64,000 bases of DNA, from positions 124,001-188,000 of the forward strand of contig NZ_PDCM01000001.1 in NCBI RefSeq assembly GCF_008634025.1. The letters run 5' to 3'. Each line of letters begins with the position of its first letter. The stretch's first letter is position 1. Position numbers and translations under genes: made by a program. Below the pieces are notes generated by a model, which ran no database searches, was not told where the DNA came from, and saw nothing but the letters and a program-made list of their open reading frames with translations. This DNA comes from Streptomyces albofaciens JCM 4342. GTDB lineage: Bacteria; Actinomycetota; Actinomycetes; Streptomycetales; Streptomycetaceae. This document shows positions 45,150-54,708 of the stretch, one piece after another.

Positions 45150-46406
45150 TCAGCCGCGTACCGCCGCGGCGGCCGTCTCTTCGGCACCACCCGTGCCGCT
45201 GCCGGCCCCCGCGGCGGCAACCCGGCTCTCACGGGTGTCCAGGCCGTCCTTACCGCTCCGGTTGCCCCGACGCTCCAGCGCCCCGGCCACGACCGCGACG
45301 ACCAGCGCCAGGAGGGTCATCCCCACTCCGACCCAGTTCGGCGCGGTCAGCCCGAGCCCGGCCGCGATGACGATGCCGCCCAGCCAGGCGGCCAGGGCGT
45401 TGCCGAAGTTGAAGGCCGCGATGTTGCCCACCGAGGCCAGGGTGGGCGCCGCCGACGCCTGGTCCATGATCCGCTTCTGAAGCGGCGGTACGGTCGCGAA
45501 ACCGAAGGCACCGATGAGGGCGATGGTGACGGTCGCCAGGGCCTTGTGGTGCGCGACGAGGCTGAACGCGGCCAGCGAGAGCGCGAGCCCGACCAGGGAC
45601 ATGTACAGCATCGGCATCATGTAGCGGTCGGTGAACCGCCCCGAAATCAGGTTCCCGGCCACCATGCCCAGGCCGAAGACGGCCGTCAGCCAGATGACGG
45701 ACGACGCCGCAAAGCCGGTGACCTCGGTCATCATCGAGGCGAGATAGGTGACGGCCGCGAAGACGCCGCCGAAGCCGAGGACGGTCATCAGCATCGCGAG
45801 ACCGACCTGCGGGTTGCGGAAGGCCGCGATTTCCTGGCCCATCGGCGCCGCTGCCCGGACGCGCTGCGCGGGCACCAGCTTGGCGACGCCGAGCAGGCCG
45901 AGCACGCCCAGGAGGGCGATGGCGACGAAGGTGGCGCGCCAGTTGATCTGCTGGGCGAGCAGGGTGCCGGTCGGTACGCCCACCACGTTCGCGACGGTCA
46001 GGCCGGCGAACATCATCGAGATGGCGCCGGCCCGCTTGTGCGGGGCGACGAGGTCCGCGGCCACCAGTGATCCGATGCCGAAGAACGCGCCGTGGGCGAA
46101 GGAGGAAACGATCCGCCCGGCGAGCATCACCGCGAAGACCGGCGCCACGGCGGTGAGCAGGTTGCCCACCACGAACAGCCCCATCAGCAGCATCAGCATC
46201 TGCTTACGGGTCATACGGGTGCCGAGAACGGTCATCAGCGGGGCGCCGACGACGACGCCGAGCGCGTAGAGCGTGGTCGCGTACCCGGCCAGCGGGATGG
46301 AGACGCCGAAGCCGGCGGCCACGTCGGGCAGCAGCCCCATCACCGCGAACTCGGTCATCCCGATCCCGAAGGCGCCGATGGTGAGCGCCAGGAGGGCGAG
46401 AGGCAT
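45150..46406 (-). CDS. MFS transporter, AraJ/drug-efflux type
   Basis: This 418-residue major facilitator has 12 helices. MPLALLALTIGAFGIGMTEF is the typical start, and GTRMTRKQMLML between helices 2 and 3 matches the MFS loop. The group (DHA1, AraJ/YdhP-like) exports drugs or sugars. The 3' end is an Ala/Gly/Glu-rich tail. It diverges from a MarR gene across a 134-bp spacer, the classic arrangement of an efflux pump under a MarR repressor. Confidence 0.93.
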   Translation of the reverse strand: MPLALLALTIGAFGIGMTEFAVMGLLPDVAAGFGVSIPLAGYATTLYALGVVVGAPLMTVLGTRMTRKQMLMLLMGLFVVGNLLTAVAPVFAVMLAGRIVSSFAHGAFFGIGSLVAADLVAPHKRAGAISMMFAGLTVANVVGVPTGTLLAQQINWRATFVAIALLGVLGLLGVAKLVPAQRVRAAAPMGQEIAAFRNPQVGLAMLMTVLGFGGVFAAVTYLASMMTEVTGFAASSVIWLTAVFGLGMVAGNLISGRFTDRYMMPMLYMSLVGLALSLAAFSLVAHHKALATVTIALIGAFGFATVPPLQKRIMDQASAAPTLASVGNIAAFNFGNALAAWLGGIVIAAGLGLTAPNWVGVGMTLLALVVAVVAGALERRGNRSGKDGLDTRESRVAAAGAGSGTGGAEETAAAAVRG

Positions 46407-46443
46407 GACGGATCCCTTCGAACGATTGCAGCCAGCCTTAACA

Positions 46444-46468
46444 AGCGTCGACAATAATTGCAGACGCT
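46444..46468. promoter_or_regulatory. Inverted repeat, possible MarR operator
   Basis: AGCGTC at 46444-46449 and GACGCT at 46463-46468 form a dyad with a 13-bp gap in the divergent MFS/marR spacer. The size fits a MarR dimer site. Confidence 0.4.
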
Positions 46469-46540
46469 GACTACTTGCAAACGCGGGATATTTCGCCGGT
46501 GTCCTATCCTGGTTCGTACGACCTGTAAGGAGGTCCCTCG

Positions 46541-47131
46541 ATGACGCAGCAGACCCGGCAGGCGCCGCGGCAGGACCGGCAGCAGACGCAGCCGTCGGCG
46601 CGGCGGGACGGGCAGGGAAACCAGGCGCGGACGGCGGACGGGCACTCGGACACGGACACGCCGGGCCAGGGCTGTCCCGTCGGCGGCGGATCCGCCCCGG
46701 CCCTCGCCCAGGGCTGGTGCGCCCTCTCCGCCCTGCACGGCCGTATCGAGTCGCACATCGAGCGCGCGCTCCAGGCCCGGCACGACCTCAGCGTCCGGGA
46801 GTTCTCCGTACTGAACGTGCTCAGCGAGCAGCACGACGGACCGGGCGGCCATCTGCGCATGCACCAGGTCGCGGACTCCGTCGTCCTCAGCCAGAGCGCC
46901 ACGACCCGCCTGGTCACCCGCCTGGAAGACCGCCGCCTGCTCTCCCGCTATCTGTGCCCGGACGACCGGCGCGGCATCTACACCAACGTCACCGACGAGG
47001 GCCGCCGCCTGCTCGAAGAGGCCCGGCCGACGCATGACGCGGCGCTGCGCGAAGCCCTCCAGGACGCCGCGAAACGCCCCGAACTGGCCCCCCTGGTGAC
47101 GGCGGTGGAAACCCTCGCTCCGCACGCCTGA
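46541..47131 (+). CDS. MarR family transcriptional regulator
   Basis: This 196-residue regulator has a Gln/Asp/Thr-rich disordered start (about residues 1-50) and a MarR winged helix (about 85-165: DLSVREFSVLNVLSEQ and VVLSQSATTRLVTRLEDRRLL). It binds DNA as a dimer and releases it on binding small aromatic compounds or on oxidation. TAAGGAGG upstream of the ATG fixes the start. It lies opposite the MFS pump, its likely target. Confidence 0.92.
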   Translation: MTQQTRQAPRQDRQQTQPSARRDGQGNQARTADGHSDTDTPGQGCPVGGGSAPALAQGWCALSALHGRIESHIERALQARHDLSVREFSVLNVLSEQHDGPGGHLRMHQVADSVVLSQSATTRLVTRLEDRRLLSRYLCPDDRRGIYTNVTDEGRRLLEEARPTHDAALREALQDAAKRPELAPLVTAVETLAPHA

Positions 47132-47153
47132 GCGAGGGTCGTAGGGTCCCGCC

Positions 47154-47606
47154 ATGAGCGAAATCGAGATCCGCCGGGCGAGTGAGGACGACCTTCCCGC
47201 CATCGTCGCGATGCTGGCCGACGACCCGCTGGGCGCCACCCGCGAGACACCGGACGACCTGGCCCCGTACCGCACGGCGTACGAGCGGCTGGCCGCCGAC
47301 CCCCACCAGCACCTGGTCGTCGCGGTCCGCGATGACCGGCCGGTGGGGACACTCCAGCTCACGGTCGTTCCGGGGCTGTCCCGGCGCGGCAGCAGCCGTT
47401 CGATCATCGAAGCGGTACGCATCCACTCCGACGAGCGCGGCAACGGCCTCGGCACTCGCCTGATCGAGTGGGCGGTCGACGAGTCGCGCGCCCTCGGCTG
47501 CCGACTGGTACAGCTCACCTCCGACGCGACGCGCATCGACGCGCACCGCTTTTACGAGCGCCTCGGCTTCGAGGCTTCTCACCTGGGTTTCAAGCTGCAG
47601 CTCTGA
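47154..47606 (+). CDS. GNAT family N-acetyltransferase
   Basis: This 150-residue GNAT protein contains the acetyl-CoA loop VRIHSDERGNGLGTRLIEWA (motif A with the R/Q-x-x-G-x-G/A pattern). The final YERLGFEASHLGF is the motif B strand typical of the group. It would move an acetyl group from acetyl-CoA to an amine; the acceptor is unknown. It follows marR by 22 bp and may be co-transcribed with it. Confidence 0.9.
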   Translation: MSEIEIRRASEDDLPAIVAMLADDPLGATRETPDDLAPYRTAYERLAADPHQHLVVAVRDDRPVGTLQLTVVPGLSRRGSSRSIIEAVRIHSDERGNGLGTRLIEWAVDESRALGCRLVQLTSDATRIDAHRFYERLGFEASHLGFKLQL

Positions 47607-47971
47607 CTTGTGGCCTTGCCTTTGGGCTTGCCTCTGTGCTCGCCTTTGGGCTTGGCCGCCTGCGGCCCTGCCACCTGTGGGTTTGCCATCTGTGGGTTTG
47701 CCGCCTGCGGGTTTGCCACCTGCGGCGTCGCCGTCTGCGGGCCTCTGCCCCTGGTCGGCGCTTTCCGGCGCGACGGCGGGCACATCTTCGGGCACTTTCT
47801 GAGCGCTGTCCGGATCCCGCTGAGCGCTGTCCGGCACGCGTCGGGCGTCTGTTGATCACCCGGCGGGCGCTTGGGCTTGGAGTTCGCACTCGCCGGGCTA
47901 TGGACGCACCATCCACCCGTCCGCCCGTCGCCCGTCCACCCATCGCGCGTCCGCCGTCGCCCGTCCGCCCG
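47607..47971. other. Spacer with 15-bp repeats after the GNAT gene
   Basis: A run of GGGTTTGCCRYCTGY-type units (about 15 bp) fills 47635-47760, starting soon after the GNAT stop. It is followed by CGTCCGCCCGTC-type short repeats to 47970. No gene is supported. Confidence 0.65.
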
Positions 47972-48730
47972 TCAGCCGCTCCGATCACTTCCGTTACGCA
48001 TACGCGTGCGGGCCCTGGCCCGGTGCGCCTTCTGCCGACACGCGCCACCGCAGTACCTGGCAGGCCGCCCCGTACGAGCCGGGGGAACTGGCCCACCACA
48101 CTCCACACACAGCGTTTCGTTACGCCCCGGCGCCTGTCGAGGCAGTTTCGTAACACCCTTGCGCTCACGCAGCCCATCACACATCAAAGCCGCCATACGG
48201 CCCTGCGGCGCCCCCGACGAAGCACGACGCCGCTCCATCGACAGGCACCCGACCAGAAGCTCCCGAACATCGTCCAGATCGACGTCTTTCCTTACGCCAC
48301 CGGCCTCTTGGGCACGCACGAGCAATACCTCCAGCGCTTCGCCGAAGTCCCGCACGGCCTGCGGAGAAGGTTCATAAGCACCCTCGCCGGCAGCCTCCAG
48401 CGCATCGCACAGCGCCTTGTTCCGCGAGGCGAGGCGTATCACCGACGCGAGGAACCGAAAGAAGACGCTTACCGGGTCTTCGGCGTCCGCCAAGTCCCGT
48501 GCGGTATCGGTGAAGAGCCGCACCCGGTCGGCGACCGTGGCCCTGAACAGGGCATCTTTCGACGGGAAATGACGGTAGACGGTACCTGCGCCCACACCGG
48601 CACGCCGCGCGATCTCCCCGAGCGGCACCCCCAACCCCTGCTCCTCGAAGGCCGATCGAGCCGCCTGCAGCACCAGCGCTCTGTTTCGCCGCGCGTCCGC
48701 CCGCGCAGGCGCGAGCTCTTCGCTCGCCAC
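47972..48730 (-). CDS. TetR regulator with C-terminal Cys-rich tail
   Basis: This is a 252-residue TetR-family regulator. The helix-turn-helix at about residues 18-62 (PLGEIARRAGVGAGTVYRHF) precedes a helical ligand domain. After about residue 205 comes a tail with CVECGGPVPPARTGRPARYC-GGAC, a C-x2-C...C-x3-C pattern that suggests a small zinc-binding module, ending in a basic stretch. This tail is not part of ordinary TetR proteins. The start GTG at 48730 has GAGGAGG seven bases ahead. Two parS sites lie just upstream. Confidence 0.87.
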   Translation of the reverse strand: MASEELAPARADARRNRALVLQAARSAFEEQGLGVPLGEIARRAGVGAGTVYRHFPSKDALFRATVADRVRLFTDTARDLADAEDPVSVFFRFLASVIRLASRNKALCDALEAAGEGAYEPSPQAVRDFGEALEVLLVRAQEAGGVRKDVDLDDVRELLVGCLSMERRRASSGAPQGRMAALMCDGLRERKGVTKLPRQAPGRNETLCVECGGPVPPARTGRPARYCGGACRQKAHRARARTRMRNGSDRSG

Positions 48731-49183
48731 GACTGAGCCTCCTCGGAACCAGTGATCCTCGGGTCGAGCGCTCCACACGTTCAACCGGGTTATTCGTTCC
48801 GATTTTAAGGCAGCCTCAAACCATGATCCATAAAGAGGTGGCGCCGCGTCTTCCGGAAGAAATGGAGCAACGGGGCGGCGCTGCGGCCGATGCGGTGGCC
48901 CACTGCCTGTCGGCGGGCGAAGGGGCCGACTCAGCCATGACGCTGCCCCTCCAGGCGCACCGATACCGAAGGGGCTCGCGGCGTGCTCAGTGTCCAGCCT
49001 GACCCCGGCGCCACCGACCCGCCACCGGAGTACACCCAACAGAAGGAGGCTCACCAAGGCCGCAAAGGGCACGCGACGCAGCACAAGCCCACCGACGCGC
49101 ATTTACTCACCTATGCGCCGCCCGCGCCGCTCAACTCGGCTGCGCTACGGCCCACTTGATGGGCACGCCGCCCTCACCACGCT

Positions 49184-49197
49184 GTTTCACGTGAAAC
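49184..49197. other. parS site 2
   Basis: GTTTCACGTGAAAC is an exact match. A third site follows 49 bp on. Confidence 0.95.
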
Positions 49198-49222
49198 ACA
49201 GCCAGCGCATCCGACAAAGAAA

Positions 49223-49256
49223 CAGGGGTGCCGTTTCACGTGAAACAGCACCCCTG
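49223..49256. terminator. parS site 3 inside a hairpin
   Basis: The exact parS at 49233-49246 is flanked by CAGGGGTGC (49223-49231) and its complement (49248-49256). The whole 34-bp block is palindromic but for one central-flank base pair. In RNA this would be a strong hairpin, so it may serve as the aminotransferase terminator and as a ParB site. Confidence 0.85.
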
Positions 49257-49335
49257 AAGCGCTCTCGCGCTCTCGCGCTCTCCTGCTCCTAGCGCTCGCC
49301 CAAAGCCTCGGCTCTCAACGACCTCGGCCCGAGAC

Positions 49336-50490
49336 TCAGCCCGCCATGACCTCATCCCAGGCCGCGCCGGCCACCGAAGCCGCCCCGTCACCGTCCACCG
49401 TCACGCCGAGCACGCGCAGACCTGCTGCCAGCGCGGCGAGGGACGCCAGCACCACACCCCGCTCCGCGGCCCGGCCGTAGTGGTTGACGCGGATCATTTC
49501 CTTGGCGAGCGCACCCGCGGCGGCCTGCACGGGCACTGCGACCGGCCCCTCCGCCGCGTCCAGCGCGGCGGAGACGATCTCGCGGGCGTCCATGTCGGAG
49601 GGTGCGCGCAGCGTCGTGGCCACCGGAGCCGCGTCCTCGTCCCGGACAACGTACGGGGACAACGCACCGAGCGCCCGCACTCCGGCCCGTACCGCTGCGG
49701 CAGCCGCCCGGTGCCGGGTGATGGCCGCGTCGAGCCCTTCCGCGTCGACACGGTCCACAGCCTGCTCCAGGGCCAGCATCTCCAGCTGCGCCGGCGCGTG
49801 CGGCAGCGCGGTACGGCCCCCGTCGATCCAGCGCTCCTTCCAGTCCAGGAGCGACAGATAGGAGCGGCGAGGCGCCTGTCCATTGGCTGCGATGCGCTCC
49901 CAGGCGCGGGCGCTCACGGAAACGGCGGACACGCCGGCCGGGCCCGCCAGTGCCTTCTGCCCGCCGATCACGCACAGGTCCACTCCCCACTCGTCGGTGA
50001 GCAGCGGTTCGGCGCCCACCGAGGCGACCGCGTCCAGCATCAGCAGCGCGCCGTGCTCACGTACGACGGCCCCGATCTCGGCGACGGGGTTGGTGTTGCC
50101 GGTCGCCGCCTCGGCGTGCACCAGGCTCACGAAGTCGATGGCCGGGTGCTCGCGCAGCGCCTCGGCCACCTGCTCCGGGCTCACGGCCCCCGTGAACGGC
50201 GCACTGATCGTGACGACCTCGGCACCGCACGACCGCAGCCAGCCGCCGAAGGTCTCGCCGTACGGTCCGGTCACGATGTTGAGCGCGGTGCTGCCGGGCC
50301 CCACGGCGGAACGGATGCACGCCTCCAGGGGGAGCAGCGCCTCGCCCTGCGTGGCCACCACATCGGCCCGGGTCCGCATCAGTGCTGCGACCTTGTCCTC
50401 GATCCGCGCGAAGTGTCCGGCGGTGAGCGGCGGCAGGTCGAGCAGGTCCGGGGCGTCGGAGGTCGTGTTCACGGCGGTCGCGTCAGTCAC
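49336..50490 (-). CDS. Class V PLP aminotransferase
   Basis: This is a 384-residue aminotransferase of the class V (alanine-glyoxylate/serine) type. DFVSLVHAEAATGNTNPVAE, MLDAVASVGAEPL and the PLP lysine in CVIGGQKALAGPAG are typical. Such enzymes use alanine, serine or aspartate as donors. The start GTG at 50490 has AAGG ahead. It stands alone in its orientation, with a 218-bp gap to the serine-hydrolase gene. Its precise reaction is unknown. Confidence 0.88.
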   Translation of the reverse strand: MTDATAVNTTSDAPDLLDLPPLTAGHFARIEDKVAALMRTRADVVATQGEALLPLEACIRSAVGPGSTALNIVTGPYGETFGGWLRSCGAEVVTISAPFTGAVSPEQVAEALREHPAIDFVSLVHAEAATGNTNPVAEIGAVVREHGALLMLDAVASVGAEPLLTDEWGVDLCVIGGQKALAGPAGVSAVSVSARAWERIAANGQAPRRSYLSLLDWKERWIDGGRTALPHAPAQLEMLALEQAVDRVDAEGLDAAITRHRAAAAAVRAGVRALGALSPYVVRDEDAAPVATTLRAPSDMDAREIVSAALDAAEGPVAVPVQAAAGALAKEMIRVNHYGRAAERGVVLASLAALAAGLRVLGVTVDGDGAASVAGAAWDEVMAG

Positions 50491-50708
50491 GGTGGCCTTC
50501 CAGCGGTAGCGGGCCGCGGTGCGGCGGCTCCTGATATCTGGCTCGACTGTACGTCCGGGGTGGTCGCCCTTGCCGTACGGGTTTTGATCCACGCCCGTAC
50601 ACCTCTGCCCCGTCGTAGAGGCTCGGTCCGCCCCCACGGCCCCGCTCCTCGCCCCCGTTGGCCCGCCCCGCCACTCATGGCTCACACGTGGCGGGCCCGA
50701 CACAGCCG

Positions 50709-52172
50709 TCAGCGCCCGCGCCAGCCCTCGGCGTCGACACCGCCCGGTACCGGCCCGGCAGGCGCGTACGGGCCACGGGTGAAAACGAAGGTGCCCAGGT
50801 CCAGGTGGCTCACCGAGCCGTCGCCCTCGTTCCGGACTACGCGCAGCTTCTCGCCCGCGAAGTAACCGTCGAGCCCGGTCCACGTGCCGTCGGCCTCCGC
50901 GCGGAACCGCGAGGCACGCCCACCCGGCCCCGACATCAGCGAGATCTCCAGGCCCCGGTCCGCACGCAACCGCAGCACGTACGGGTGCGCGCCCCAGTAC
51001 CAGGGTCCGGTGAGTGCCAGTAGGTCTTCGTCCAGCGGGCCGGCCAGCGGACGCCACGGCTCGGGGATCCTCGGCTCCCGCTCCGCGACGATCCCGGCCA
51101 GGTCGGCCGCGATGGCGCTGATCGCGGGCCCCGACGTGCAGTTCGTCAGAGCGATGCCGGCGACGTCCTCCGCCCCGTCGATCCACAGGGAGGACTGGAA
51201 GCCGGGCATCGAACCGGTGTGGCCGAACAGCAGGCGGCCGTTGCGCCGTGTGAGCTGGATGCCGAGCCCGTAGCCGGCGTCCCACTGCGTGCCCTCGGGC
51301 GGTACGGCGGGTGTCCGCATCTCGGCCAGGGTGGCGGCACCGAGCACCCGGTCGTCCCCGTACGTCAGGAAGGCCGCCCACCTTCCCAGGTCTTCCACCG
51401 TGGACCACAGCTGTCCGGCCGGGCCCATCAGCCCGGTGTCCTCGGCGGGCTCCGGCAGCAGCACATCCGCCCACGGGTGCACGGCCCAGCCGTCGGCATG
51501 CGGGGCCTCAGGGAGGAGCGACGTATGGCTCATGCCCAGCGGCTCCAGCACCTCACGGCGCAGCACTTCGCCCCAGGTCTGTCCGCCCCGCTTCTGCTCG
51601 ACCAGCGAGCCCAGCAGGGCGTAGGCCGGGTTGGAGTAGTGGAATCGGCGCCCGGCGGGCAGTCGGCGGGGGTTGTCTTCGAAGAGGTCACCGGGCGTCT
51701 GCCGCAACGAGCCGGGCGTCCGTTCCCACCAGGGCCCGCGGGCTTCCGCCGCCAGCCCGGAGCTGTGCGAGAGCAGTTGGGCGATGGTCACGTCGGGGTC
51801 CGGGCTGCCCGACAGATGTTCGCCGATCCGGTCTTCCAGCGTCAGCAGCCGTTCGTCTCGCAGCCGCATCACCAGCACCGCGACAAACGTCTTGGTGATC
51901 GACCCGATCCGGTACTGCACGTCCACCCCACCGGCGCCATCAGGGCAGGAACCGTCGCGGGAACCCGTCCAGGCCACCCGCCCGCCCCGTACGACCGCTC
52001 CTGTCATCGACGGCGCGCGCCCCTCCGCCTGGCCCACGGCCAGGCGCCGGACCAGCGCCCGCCGCGTCTCCGGCAACAACGTCCCGAACCGCTCGGCACC
52101 ACGCTCTTGCGAACCGCTCACCGATTCGGACGACACCAGGCCCTGGGCCACGCCGAATGATTCCGCGCTCAT
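50709..52172 (-). CDS. Serine hydrolase, beta-lactamase/DD-peptidase fold
   Basis: This 487-residue class C beta-lactamase-type serine hydrolase has S91-I-T-K94 (nucleophile motif in RIGSITKTF), FHYSNPAYAL (the Y-x-N motif) and GHTGSMPG (third motif). A C-terminal lipocalin-like beta domain follows (about 400-487). No signal peptide is visible, so it is probably cytoplasmic, acting as an esterase, peptidase or amidase rather than as a lactamase. The ATG at 52172 has GAGGAG ahead. It is divergent from a MerR gene. Confidence 0.88.
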   Translation of the reverse strand: MSAESFGVAQGLVSSESVSGSQERGAERFGTLLPETRRALVRRLAVGQAEGRAPSMTGAVVRGGRVAWTGSRDGSCPDGAGGVDVQYRIGSITKTFVAVLVMRLRDERLLTLEDRIGEHLSGSPDPDVTIAQLLSHSSGLAAEARGPWWERTPGSLRQTPGDLFEDNPRRLPAGRRFHYSNPAYALLGSLVEQKRGGQTWGEVLRREVLEPLGMSHTSLLPEAPHADGWAVHPWADVLLPEPAEDTGLMGPAGQLWSTVEDLGRWAAFLTYGDDRVLGAATLAEMRTPAVPPEGTQWDAGYGLGIQLTRRNGRLLFGHTGSMPGFQSSLWIDGAEDVAGIALTNCTSGPAISAIAADLAGIVAEREPRIPEPWRPLAGPLDEDLLALTGPWYWGAHPYVLRLRADRGLEISLMSGPGGRASRFRAEADGTWTGLDGYFAGEKLRVVRNEGDGSVSHLDLGTFVFTRGPYAPAGPVPGGVDAEGWRGR

Positions 52173-52423
52173 GGCACTCCTCGACAGCTCAACAACGATC
52201 ACGGGAAAAGGACGGGCCCATCCCATCACCCGCCCCGCGAGAACCGCCCCGGAAACTCGAACTTGCCGTCGTCCGGCCACGAGCACCGACTCCTCTCGTG
52301 AGGGAGCCGACCGCCACAAGAAGCCGCCCGGAGCCCGCACTCGTGAACGGCGCCTCCTGGCACTACGGTCTTCGGCATGGCGGGCCCGGCCAGCACCGAA
52401 CCGGGCCGGATGGGGGAATGGAA

Positions 52424-52852
52424 ATGCGGATCGGAGAGCTTGCCGAGCGGGCCGGGACGACCACCCGAACCCTGCGGTATTACGAAGCGCGCGGACTGTT
52501 GCACGCCGAACGTACGCCGAACGGCCACCGCTCCTACGACGAATCCGACCTGCGGCTTCTCCAGCAGATCCGCATGCTGCAACGCTTCGGCTTCGAGTTG
52601 GAGGAGACCCGGCCCTTCGTGGAGTGCCTGCGCGCCGGCCACCCGTCCGGCGATTCCTGCCCCGCTTCGCTTCAGGTGTACCGCCGCAAGCTCGCCGAGC
52701 TGGACACCTGTATCGCCCAGCTCCAGGACGTACGGGAGCAGGTCGGCAACGAGCTCGCCCGCGCCGAACAGGCCCTCGGCGAGTTGGCCAACGCCTCCCT
52801 TCAGCCCGGCGGGCCCCAACCACAGTGCGAGCTGTCCTCACCCGGTGCCTGA
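52424..52852 (+). CDS. MerR family transcriptional regulator
   Basis: This is a 142-residue MerR protein. The N-terminal winged helix (residues 1-70, MRIGELAERAGTTTRTLRYYEARGLL) is followed by a coiled coil. Two cysteines (ECLRAGHPSGDSC) lie in the effector region, as in a common actinobacterial group with an unknown signal. The start at 52424 (after a GGGGG stretch) is preferred over the ATG two codons earlier. It is divergent from the serine hydrolase gene, its plausible target. Confidence 0.88.
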   Translation: MRIGELAERAGTTTRTLRYYEARGLLHAERTPNGHRSYDESDLRLLQQIRMLQRFGFELEETRPFVECLRAGHPSGDSCPASLQVYRRKLAELDTCIAQLQDVREQVGNELARAEQALGELANASLQPGGPQPQCELSSPGA

Positions 52853-52935
52853 TCCCGCGATACCAGTTCAGAGAAGGCTGAAGCCTCCGACCCCGGTCCC
52901 GGTCCCATGCAGAGCGGCTTCCGTTTCCCCGCCTC

Positions 52936-53658
52936 TCATCCAGCAACCGAAGCCCTGTCCGCCTCCGTCTCCGCCAGCGCCGTAATGGCCGCTTCCAAAG
53001 CCGCTTGTTCCACTGCCGGGAGCCACCGTGCCGCATGCACCATGTGCAGAGCCGAGCGGAGCCGTACCCGATCCTCCTCGGTCCCCAGGTCGCCCAGGAA
53101 TGCGGGCAGGATCAATCCCAGCGCCTTCAGCTCGTTGCGTTCACACAGCTTGGTCACCAGACCGGACAGCAACTCGGTCGGCGACGCCCTCACCGGTTCC
53201 GTCCCCTCCCGGCACTCGGGAGTGTCGCCAACCACCGACGGGGCGGCCGTTTCACGCAGCCCCTCGGCGATCGCGAACCGGTTCCACACCCCGTACTCCC
53301 CTTCGGGAATGTCACGTACCCGTTCGGCAGCCCGCACGAAGTACGCGTGTGCGGCGGTCATCTCGCCGAGCTCGCGGTGCGCGCGCCCCATGTTCGCGTA
53401 CAGGGACGCGTAGAAGCCACGTACGCGTTCATCCCCCACTCGGTCGGCCCGGTCCAGGCACTCCCGGTTCCACCGCAACGTGTCCTGTGGCGTGGTCTGG
53501 TGTCGGGCCACGTAATGGGCAGCGATACAGGCCTCGTAGTCGTCGGTCGCCTCGTCCCAGGCCTGTAGAAACAGCCGTCGCGCCTCGTCCTCCTCGCCCC
53601 GGGCCTCGGCGCCCATACCTCGTACGCACAGTCGCACCACGTGGTTCTCCGGGTCCAC
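52936..53658 (-). CDS. TPR-like helical protein
   Basis: This 240-residue helical protein has tetratricopeptide-like repeats (about residues 10-130): EDEARRLFLQAWDEA, YVARHQTTPQDTLRWN and MGRAHRELGEMTAAHAYF read as TPR helices. TPR proteins act as scaffolds. The GTG at 53658 is chosen because GAGGGG lies nine bases ahead; an ATG at 53694 would add 12 residues starting MFHVKR, encoded by the parS site. It starts 13 bp after the stop of the MerR-clamp gene, so the two form an operon. Its function is unknown. Confidence 0.75.
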   Translation of the reverse strand: MDPENHVVRLCVRGMGAEARGEEDEARRLFLQAWDEATDDYEACIAAHYVARHQTTPQDTLRWNRECLDRADRVGDERVRGFYASLYANMGRAHRELGEMTAAHAYFVRAAERVRDIPEGEYGVWNRFAIAEGLRETAAPSVVGDTPECREGTEPVRASPTELLSGLVTKLCERNELKALGLILPAFLGDLGTEEDRVRLRSALHMVHAARWLPAVEQAALEAAITALAETEADRASVAG

Positions 53659-53678
53659 GGCCCCTCTCCCCTCAGTCC

Positions 53679-53692
53679 GTTTCACGTGAAAC
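53679..53692. other. parS site 4, within the clamp gene end
   Basis: GTTTCACGTGAAAC is an exact match. It encodes V-S-R-E-T at the C-terminus of the MerR/clamp protein and lies just upstream of the TPR gene. Confidence 0.93.
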
Positions 53693-54708
53693 AAGCTCCC
53701 GCACCGGCATCACCAAGGTCGTGAAGCTGCCTTGATCAGCGGAGCGCACGACAACCGGTTCCGCACCGGAGGCGAATTCCAGCAACACATCGGGGCCTAC
53801 GCCCGCATCCAGCGCGGGTACGAGCACCGCCGGGTCGAAAGCCACCCGTAGCGACGGGCCCGTGCACACCGCACTCACCGTGACCCGGCTGCCGCCATCT
53901 CCGCTGATGGCCGCCTCCTGCGCTCCGGACCGCACAGTGAGCACGGCGCCCTTCTCCCGCTCGGCGAACGCTTCGCGCAGCGCTTCCCGGTCCACAATCA
54001 CCCGATGCCGTACGTCATTCAGGCCGTCCAGCACCAGCCGGTAATCGGGGTACTCCTCCGTCCGCCCCACGAACGCACGCCGCTCACCGCCCGCCCCGAC
54101 CAGGCACCCGCCATCGCCGTACACCTCGACATCGACGTACTGCCGCCGCAGGGCCCAGGCCGCCATGTCCGCCAGTTCCGCGGCATCGACGAGCACCCGG
54201 CACGGGCCACCGTCCACCGTCCCGGCCCGCAGCACACGGACCGCGAGCCGGTACCGATCGGTGGCGACCAACCGCAGCTCCCCGTCGCCGACTTCGATCA
54301 ACACGCACCCAAGGACGGGGAACTCCTGCTGCGTCCCGGCATCCGCCACGGCGGGCCCCACCTGCCGTACCGCACTGGCCAGCTCCGCACCCCCGACGAC
54401 GGCCCGCCCCAGGGGCTGCTCCGACGCTCCCCCCGGGAGATCGCGGAGCAGCCCCTCCACCAGAACCCGCGCGGTGTCCGCGGTCCGTCGCGTGCGCTCC
54501 AGGTGCGTGCGAAGCACCGTACGGGCTTCCGCTTCGCCACCGTCGAGCACGACTCTGACGTCCACCAGTGGCAGTCCCGCCGCACGCAGCCGGCGCAGAA
54601 GTACGCCCCGGACTTCCTGCTCGGGCCCGTAGAACCGGTACCCGCTCGCCGGATCGACCCTGATGGGCCGCAGGACATCGCAATCGTCGTAGAAACGCAG
54701 CGCGCTGG

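Larger units (their letters stand above)
48731..49335. other. Spacer carrying two parS sites
   Basis: This 605-bp spacer lies between the tetR-type gene (start) and the aminotransferase gene (stop). It holds two parS sites 49 bp apart, the second inside a larger inverted repeat. I see no gene. Confidence 0.7.

Noticed and set aside
48990..49292. Small plus-strand frame across both parS sites
   Set aside because: It is Arg/Thr/Pro-rich, has no ribosome binding site, and the parS DNA itself explains the HVKH phrase.
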